A DNA stretch of 64,000 bases from Aselliscus stoliczkanus (taxonomy: Eukaryota > Chordata > Mammalia > Chiroptera > Hipposideridae). This document shows positions 58,770 to 64,000 of the stretch, piece by piece. Made by a program: the position numbers and the translations under genes. Location of the stretch: positions 78,033,501 through 78,097,500 of the forward strand of contig CM066734.1 in the NCBI GenBank assembly GCA_033961575.1, read 5' to 3'. The notes under the pieces are model-generated. The model was not told where the DNA came from. It saw nothing but the letters and a program-made list of their open reading frames with translations, and searched no databases. Every line of letters begins with the position of its first letter. Positions within the stretch are counted from its first letter, which is position 1.

Positions 58770-59115
58770 AAACCACAATGTCTGTATTTAAATCCAGTTC
58801 TATCATTTGTTGGAAATGTGGGCAAGTTACTTAACTACTATGTGCACCAGTTTACTTGATTGGTAAAAATGGATGTAACAGTGGTACCTATTTCATAGGA
58901 TTAATTTGAGAAAACTTAAGTTAACATACGTAAAGTTGTTTGATAGGGCTTGCCGAGTAGTGCGGTGGTTAAGCACTTGCTTGGGAAGCCAGCGGCCCTG
59001 GTTTGGTCCCACATATGAGGGCTAATGACACTGCCCTCAAGACTAAAAAAATAAATTAAGCTGTTTGAAAATTGTGTGGCACGTATTAAGTAATCAATGC
59101 TCGCTATTATTATTA
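58770..59115 (+). mobile_element. MIR element, split by a SINE
   Basis: MIR order: 'AAATCCAGTTCTATCATTTG', 'GGGCAAGTTACTTAACTAC', 'GTACCTATTTCATAGGATTA', then after the SINE 'TTGTGTGGCACGTATTAAG' and 'CAATGCTCGCTATTATTATTA'. The two halves join into one MIR once the SINE is removed. Confidence 0.8.
58946..59052 (+). mobile_element. tRNA-derived SINE, family A, inside MIR
   Basis: Sense copy with GGGCTTGCCGAGTAGTGC head, box A GTGGTTAAGCAC and tail ACTAAAAAAATAAATT. Approximate duplication AAGTTGTTTGA before and AAGCTGTTTGA after. Confidence 0.93.
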
Positions 59116-59131
59116 AAATAGTAATATGTTA

Positions 59132-60196
59132 AGAGTTTTCCAGATAAACTGATCAATAGGATGTGTGTATGCATAAGGAGAAATGTTCCCTTAAGAAATT
59201 GCCTTACACAATTATGGAGGCTGGCAAGTCCATAGTTCTCAGGATAGTCAGGTAGCCCGGAGACCCCAGGAAGACTTAATGCTGCTTCTCAAGTCCAGAG
59301 GTGTCATATTATAACCTGCCTGTCTGCCTCCATGCACCTTTCCATACAGATCATACCTTCAATATTGTGCTTACTGTATATATCCTCACTTGGCACCGAA
59401 GGATGGCCAGTCAGTCAGAGATGGGTAACATCCCACAAGAGGGACAACCCAAGTCAGACAAAGTCGCATGAATATCAGTGGGTGCCAGTGGGTGCCCGTG
59501 GGTGCAAGTGAGTGCCATGGGAGAAATCAGGGAGAGGAGAAAAGGGTTGTAAATCCCTTGCTTCAGGTTCTGACAGCCTGCCTATGAAATGACCTATTAA
59601 TATACCTTTCCTCACTGCATTCTTATCAGTAAGCCTTGGCAGAGGAAGATCCTGTCTTTTAAGAGTTGCATGACAATAACCTCATGGGGCCTCTGGTAAT
59701 GGCAGTTTGCAGACATGGGAAATTAGGCCTGGAGGTTAATTCTTGGGTGTGAGACTCACAGACCTCAGAAGCTACATTGACCCTTGCTTATGTGTAAGAT
59801 AATTAAAGGAACAGTCAGGCCCGATTCGAGTCTCCAGTCTATGAGGCTGAAGTCCCCTGGCCCGGAACTGTTTTCTCTCCTATTTTGTGTGTATCTCTCT
59901 TTTCCTTAACCTTTCAGTCCCTTATCCACTCACACCTGCTCTGTGGGAACGCAACACAGAGGCAGTCCGTTGGTAGAATTTCTTTTTGTCCAGGAAGCGG
60001 TCAATCATTTCTCTTAAGGTCTTCAGTTGTTTGAATGATGGCCATCCACATTAGAAGGGCCATCTAGTTTACTCAAAGTCTATCCACTGAAATGCTAATA
60101 ACATCCAAAAAACACCCTCACAGATATATCCAGAATAATGTCTGACCAAATATCTGGGCACTGTAGCCCAGCCAAGTTGACACTTAAAATTAATCA
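59132..60196 (-). mobile_element. ERVL LTR, MLT2-like, split by a solo LTR
   Basis: Reversed MLT2 order: 'GATCAATAGGATGTGTGTAT', 'TACACAATTATGGAGGCTGG', then after the insertion 'GGCAGTCCGTTGGTAGAATT', 'ATTAGAAGGGCCATCTAGTTT', 'AAAAACACCCTCACAG', 'CCAAATATCTGGGCACTG' and 'CCAGCCAAGTTGACACTTA'. Outer end at the reversed TG near 60196. About 400 bp without the 661-bp insert and duplication. Confidence 0.82.
59302..59956 (+). mobile_element. Class II ERV solo LTR with perfect 6-bp duplication
   Basis: 655 bp, TGTCATATTA...GGGAACGCAACA. Perfect target duplication CAGAGG at 59296-59301 and 59957-59962. A 6-bp duplication is the norm for class II (betaretrovirus-like) ERVs. A GTGGGTGCCA-type minisatellite lies at 59478-59518 in U3. 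ATTAAA (about 59802) stands where the sister copies have AATAAA. No internal sequence, so it arose by LTR-LTR recombination. Confidence 0.95.
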
Positions 60197-60764
60197 ATAC
60201 AATTAATAACACACTATTTCCTTTGCTGAAATAGTTCTCCTGAATAGGTAAAATCTCCATCTTCGGCATTTGTTGTTTAAAAATAAAGAAGCATTTAATG
60301 CATCCATTTTTTTTACTAAAAAGTGTGGATAAAAATACAATACCTTGATTTCACTCCACTTATGATAGTCCTTCAATTACTTCAATTCTCTCCATTGAAT
60401 TATTTTATCTTATCAAATATTTTTCATACTATTATAGAAATTTAAATATAAATTATATTTTGCAATTTTAGTACCATACCAATTATACTTGCTAATTGTA
60501 ATATGATTTTAGATACTATTTTATTATTTGAAAGGTTTGAATGTATTGGGGAGGATGCTTGTATATACAGGGATTAGATCAAAAATATTTTTTTAATGAA
60601 CTGCACATTTGCCAGCTGTTGAGTGAAGGATGACAGTCCTGGATTTTTTTCTTTGAATCATACTTAGTATTAAGTGACATTTTGGAAAATATAAAACAAA
60701 GAAGGAAATTTAAAAAAAACATTGCTGACATCATATTGGTGATTAGACTTTTTTTTTTAGTTAT
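60197..60764. other. No gene; AT-rich, nothing recognised
   Basis: No repeat or coding signal recognised. Confidence 0.45.
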
Positions 60765-60777
60765 AAAAATGCAGCAA

Positions 60778-61196
60778 TTGGGACGGCCGAGTGGCGCATT
60801 AGTTAAGAGCTGGCTTGGGATGCCAGCGGCCCCAGTTCAGATCCCACATATGAGGGCCAGTGACACTGCCCTCTACAGGTAACAGCAGTTCCACCTGGAG
60901 CTGGGCTGTGCAAGCCCCTGCGACGGTGTAGGCTGCAACCCCTGCTGCAGTGCGCTGCCATAGGCTACAGTGAGTGGCCAGCAGCCAGTGTGAGCGGCAG
61001 GCAGGCAGTGGGAGCTTCCAATAGCCGGGGTGAGCAACATCCAGAGGCCGGGAACCAATCTGCCTCATCCGGGAAGAACACAATGACAGTACCAACATGG
61101 GCCAGTGAAGCAACGTCCTCCCCAACTAAACTGAAGAACAAAAGGACAGCAATTTGTCTGTTCCCCTCCCCCAATTCCCCAATAAAATCTTTAAAA
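60778..61196 (+). mobile_element. Long composite SINE: family A head plus 300-bp module
   Basis: 60780-60875 is a normal family A unit (GGACGGCCGAGTGGC head, box B GTTCAGATCCC, GACACTGCCCTC). In place of the A-tail a new GC-rich module follows ('GCAGTTCCACCTGGAGCTGG', 'CAATCTGCCTCATCCGGGAA', 'CAACGTCCTCCCCAACTAAA'). It ends with AATAAA (61181-61186), TCTTT (61188-61192) and an A-tail. A perfect 13-bp duplication, AAAAATGCAGCAA, at 60765-60777 and 61197-61209 shows that the whole 419 bp inserted as one unit. AATAAA plus a TCTTT terminator defines the T+ class of mammalian SINEs. Confidence 0.93.
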
Positions 61197-61209
61197 AAAA
61201 ATGCAGCAA

Positions 61210-62004
61210 ATTTAATGATAGTTTGAATTTAGTAGATGAAGTATGCTAAGTTCCATGATATGTAAATTAAGAAAAACAGTGTAAATATTAGAATCTATAT
61301 TTTTATTTATCTTGTTTTAAAGTATGTTTTCTACATTTCTGTTCCTTAGTAAGCGAGTTTGTATTATTCACGGTCTTTGGGATGTAATATTTCTCCAATA
61401 AAATTAGTAAATTGGGTGAAAGCACATCAACAGACATAAGTGGTTTGTTTATTTTTAAAAATGGTTTGGTATATGAACTACATTCTTTTCAGGAAAATAG
61501 CTGAAGAAATTGTTACTACGTTCAAAAAATAATTTTGAGATGAGTAAAGTTGTAAGTTTAGGTAAAAATAACCTATTATAATTAAATGTAATATTAACTT
61601 CCCCAAAATATATTAATGTAAATCCATTTCATATTAATTTTCATGAACCCTGGAGTTTTGTTTTCAGCATGTTTTAGTGAATTATTTTCTATTTTTGCTT
61701 AACAGGCTTTGTTTTGAATCTTATTTAACAATATTGCCTGAAGCCATGTAACTTTAAAGCTTTATTGCAACAGGAAGTATTTAGTTTACAGGATCTGATG
61801 GAGGAAAACAAGCTGTTTGCTTGCAGGCAAAAAATTTCAGAGGGTCTAATTAGTTCAACAGAGAGCTGATTTTTAGATTCAAAAGTAACAGAGCACTAAA
61901 TTACTAGCTTTGAGTTGGAAAACTTAGAAGACCTCCTGAGCTCTTCTATATTATTTAAACATGTTGAAGAATTAATAAATTACTCACGCTCTTTATATCT
62001 GTCA
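61210..62004. other. No gene; unassigned
   Basis: 61740-61960 is of higher complexity than the rest, with no named repeat. It may be single-copy sequence. No coding support. Confidence 0.4.
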
Positions 62005-62669
62005 TGTTCCTGCACTACAGAGCAGGTGGGAGTGGAGAAGGGACAGCAAAAAGTTAAAGAAAAGAGAGAGACACACAAAATAGAAGAGAAAACAGTTCCA
62101 GGCCAGGGGACTTCAGCTTCGTGGACTGGAGCCCCGAATTGGGCCTGACTGTTCCTTTTATTATCTTACACATAAGCAAGGATCAATGTAGCTTCCATGG
62201 TCTGTGAGTCTCACACCCAAGAATTAACCTCCAGGCCTAATTTCCCATGCCTGCAAACTCTCATAACCAGAGGCCCCATGAGTTTATTGTCATGCACCTC
62301 TAAGAGACAGAAGCTTCCTCTGCCAAGGCCCACTGATAAGAGTGCAGGGAGGACAGGTATTATCATATCAATAGGTCATTTCACAGACAGGCTGCCAGAA
62401 TCTAAAACAAGGGGTTTACGCCCCTTTTCTCTCCCTGATTTCTCCCATGACACTCACTTGCACCCACGGGTACCCACTGGCACCCACTGACATCCACGCG
62501 ACCGCGTCTGGCTTGGGTTTTCCATCTCGTGAGATCTTACCCTTCTCTGACTGATCGGTCATCCTTTGGTGCCAAGTGGGAATATATACAGTAAGCATAA
62601 TATTGAAGTTATGATCTGTCTTTAAGGAGAGGTGTATGGAGGCAGACCGGCAGGTTATGTGATATTTCA
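62005..62669 (-). mobile_element. 3' LTR of a class II ERV provirus
   Basis: 665 bp, antisense. The minus strand starts TGAAATATCACATAACC at 62669 and ends ...GCAGGAACA at 62005. Upstream (62670-62679) is a polypurine tract, AAAAAAAGGG on the minus strand, directly against the TG. This is the second-strand primer site and proves that the internal region lies to the right. It keeps the reversed AATAAA signal near 62155-62162 and a U3 minisatellite (GTGGGTGCCA type) at about 62455-62495. Confidence 0.93.
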
Positions 62670-62679
62670 CCCTTTTTTT
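62670..62679 (-). promoter_or_regulatory. ERV polypurine tract
   Basis: Minus-strand AAAAAAAGGG, ending exactly at the LTR's TG. In retroviruses this RNA piece resists RNase H and primes plus-strand DNA. It fixes the LTR boundary. Confidence 0.9.
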
Positions 62680-62689
62680 GTTTTTAAAA

Positions 62690-64000
62690 TGTGAGAATCA
62701 CAGACCTCGCAGATCTTTCATTTACTGTCCGTCAGAGGGCTGTTTGTCCACATCTGATGGCTAAACGGAATAAACATAGAACAATAAGCAAAATAATCAT
62801 AGCACCAGCAAAACAAAACAACCATAGTACCAGCAAACCAAAACAACCATAGTACCAGCAAAACCCATCCACCCAAAGTTTTTGTCCAGTTTTTTAAAGT
62901 AAAAAGTCCACCTGTAGCCCGTGGAAAGTGTTTCTTCCCCAGGGAGCAGCTGGAGTTTAGCGTTAGACATCTGATCTATTTCTTGTTGTATTTGTAAAAT
63001 GTCCACAGTAGGATTAGACACATGTCCCAAAAGATGAGCTCATACTTCAGACCAAGGAATACCAGTTTGATTATAAGAATAAGGGATTAAACAATTAACA
63101 ATAGATACAATAGAAACAGATAGAAACATTCTAATCACATTTTAAAGTAATCATAGTAAAATTTTCTATTGATCACCAAGAAGTACAACAGTAATTTTTA
63201 AATTAGCCAATCTGATCTATTTTAATTTGTTGATTTCATGATTTACAACATTTTCATGTCATGTTACAGAAGTAAGTAATGGTGTGTTATGGATATAAGC
63301 CCAATACGTAAAATTATCAGCATTAACACCTAAGAGAAGGCAACTTAGAATGATCAGTACTGTTTGATATAGAGCGACTTCAGAAACAACAGTTACAATA
63401 GCCATAGAGATAATTCCCATAATGACAGCAATAAAGAGTCCTATAAATCATTTTAGTTCTATGTAAAATCTTATGAAGTAATTGTAAGACAATATGAATA
63501 GTAGAAAACCTTCCCACACTCTAGAAATGTGGACAGGGATCCATAATCCTCGTTGTCTTCTAAGAATCATGATCTGATTATTAGAAGCATTATAAATGGA
63601 AGAATTTATACATCTATATAATTTACATTGAGCACTTTCAACTAATTTAGTTGTTTGATTAATAGTTATAGTTCCAGGCCGGCCGAGTGGCACAGTGGTT
63701 AAGCACTGGCTTGGGAAGCCAGCTGCCCCCGTTCGGGTGCCACATATGAGGGCCAGTGACACTGCCCTCAAAAAAAAAAAAAAAAGTTATAGTTCCTACT
63801 AAAAAGAAAACAAAAGGAATTTTAAGACATGTCTGTAAATAAACTGTTTCCTCAAATTGAAAAGTATATTTTTTTGTTAATACGATTGAGTATCAATAAT
63901 TTGAGAATTATAAGTACATACCCACCATCTGAGAAGCTGGTAATTGGAGCAATTAAATTGACTGTAGTGAAGGACTGTATCCCCATGGGGGCCATAGTCT
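62690..64000 (-). pseudogene. ERV env remnant (betaretrovirus-like), partial, broken
   Basis: Sequence just inside the 3' LTR, so env by position. Minus strand, right to left: a surface-subunit end ('WIPVHISRVWEGFLLF', about 63490-63550), a stop near 63449, then a long hydrophobic, fusion-peptide-like stretch (about 63360-63445). After decayed sequence a last open block follows (62797-63030), with 'PTVDILQIQQEIDQ', an apparent membrane span ('GTMVVLVCWYYGCFVLLVL') and a short tail. The layout fits a betaretrovirus-type transmembrane subunit. Stops, frameshifts and a SINE at 63676 make it non-functional. It continues beyond the window. Confidence 0.75.
63676..63784 (+). mobile_element. tRNA-derived SINE, family A, inside ERV env
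   Basis: Sense copy (opposite to env), AGGCCGGCCGAGTGGC head, box A GTGGTTAAGCAC, box B CGTTCGGGTGCC and A-tail. A 12-bp duplication, AGTTATAGTTCC, lies at 63664-63675 and 63785-63796. Confidence 0.96.

Noticed and set aside
57242..59956. A provirus formed by the two sense LTRs at 57242 and 59302
   Set aside because: The interval holds an L1 end, a MIR, a SINE and half an MLT2 LTR, not ERV internal sequence, and the second LTR has its own duplication.
60799..61174. Overlapping antisense open frames of 61-108 codons
   Set aside because: They lie within the GC-rich composite SINE, where stop codons are rare by composition.
59302..62669. A full provirus formed by the LTRs at 59302 and 62005
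   Set aside because: The LTRs are in opposite orientation, the sequence between them is unrelated, and the 59302 copy has its own complete 6-bp duplication.

Overview
This is AT-rich, intergenic nuclear DNA of a placental mammal, most probably a bat. I find no gene, no exon with coding support, no cellular tRNA or rRNA gene and no CRISPR array. Every open reading frame is short, and those I can identify lie inside transposable elements. The evidence for a bat is indirect. Two abundant tRNA-derived SINE families start with a GGCCGGCCGAGTGGC-type head. The L1 3' ends carry the 'TTTATTGGGGTGACA' motif common in bat L1s. There are several DNA transposons of mariner type, which are young and common in bats but unusual in most other mammals. 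A different laurasiatherian mammal cannot be excluded without a search.

Layout. 0-12 kb: short SINEs (76, 3752, 9950), an L1 3' end (3.2-4.1 kb), a MaLR-type LTR, old L1 ORF2 scraps and long stretches of unrecognised sequence. 13-14.5 kb: an antisense L1 3' end, a deleted mariner-like element and an older L1 3' end. 15-25 kb: sparse, with a SINE, MIR and L2 relics and a 1.3-kb mariner (20938-22236, minus). 25.5-33.7 kb: a class II ERV LTR, an ERVL-MaLR provirus that keeps both LTRs (30097-32611), and a SINE pile-up at 33.0-33.7 kb. 34.7-40 kb: an MLT2-like LTR that carries a large CT-rich microsatellite, plus more SINEs. 40.8-44.3 kb: an L1 with 5' end, ORF1, start of the ORF2 endonuclease and 3' end, but no reverse transcriptase, flanked by a perfect target-site duplication. 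46.9-50.5 kb: ERV and LTR remains. 52.9-57.2 kb: an L1 3' region split by a second mariner with TA target duplication, then an older L1/HAL1-like ORF1 remnant with a SINE in it. 57.2-64 kb: three LTRs of one class II (betaretrovirus-like) ERV family. Two are solo, one of them with a perfect 6-bp duplication inside an MLT2 LTR. The third is the 3' LTR of a provirus whose broken env runs off the right edge. A 419-bp composite SINE with a polyadenylation-type tail lies between them.

No genes work together here. The content is a record of nested insertions: SINE into ERV env, SINE into L1, SINE into MIR, mariner into L1, and ERV LTR into MLT2. These give a relative order of activity: MIR, L2, MLT2 and MaLR are oldest, then L1, then mariners, class II ERVs and the two SINE families. 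All family names come from pattern recognition alone. Boundaries backed by target-site duplications are solid. Boundaries of old repeats are approximate.
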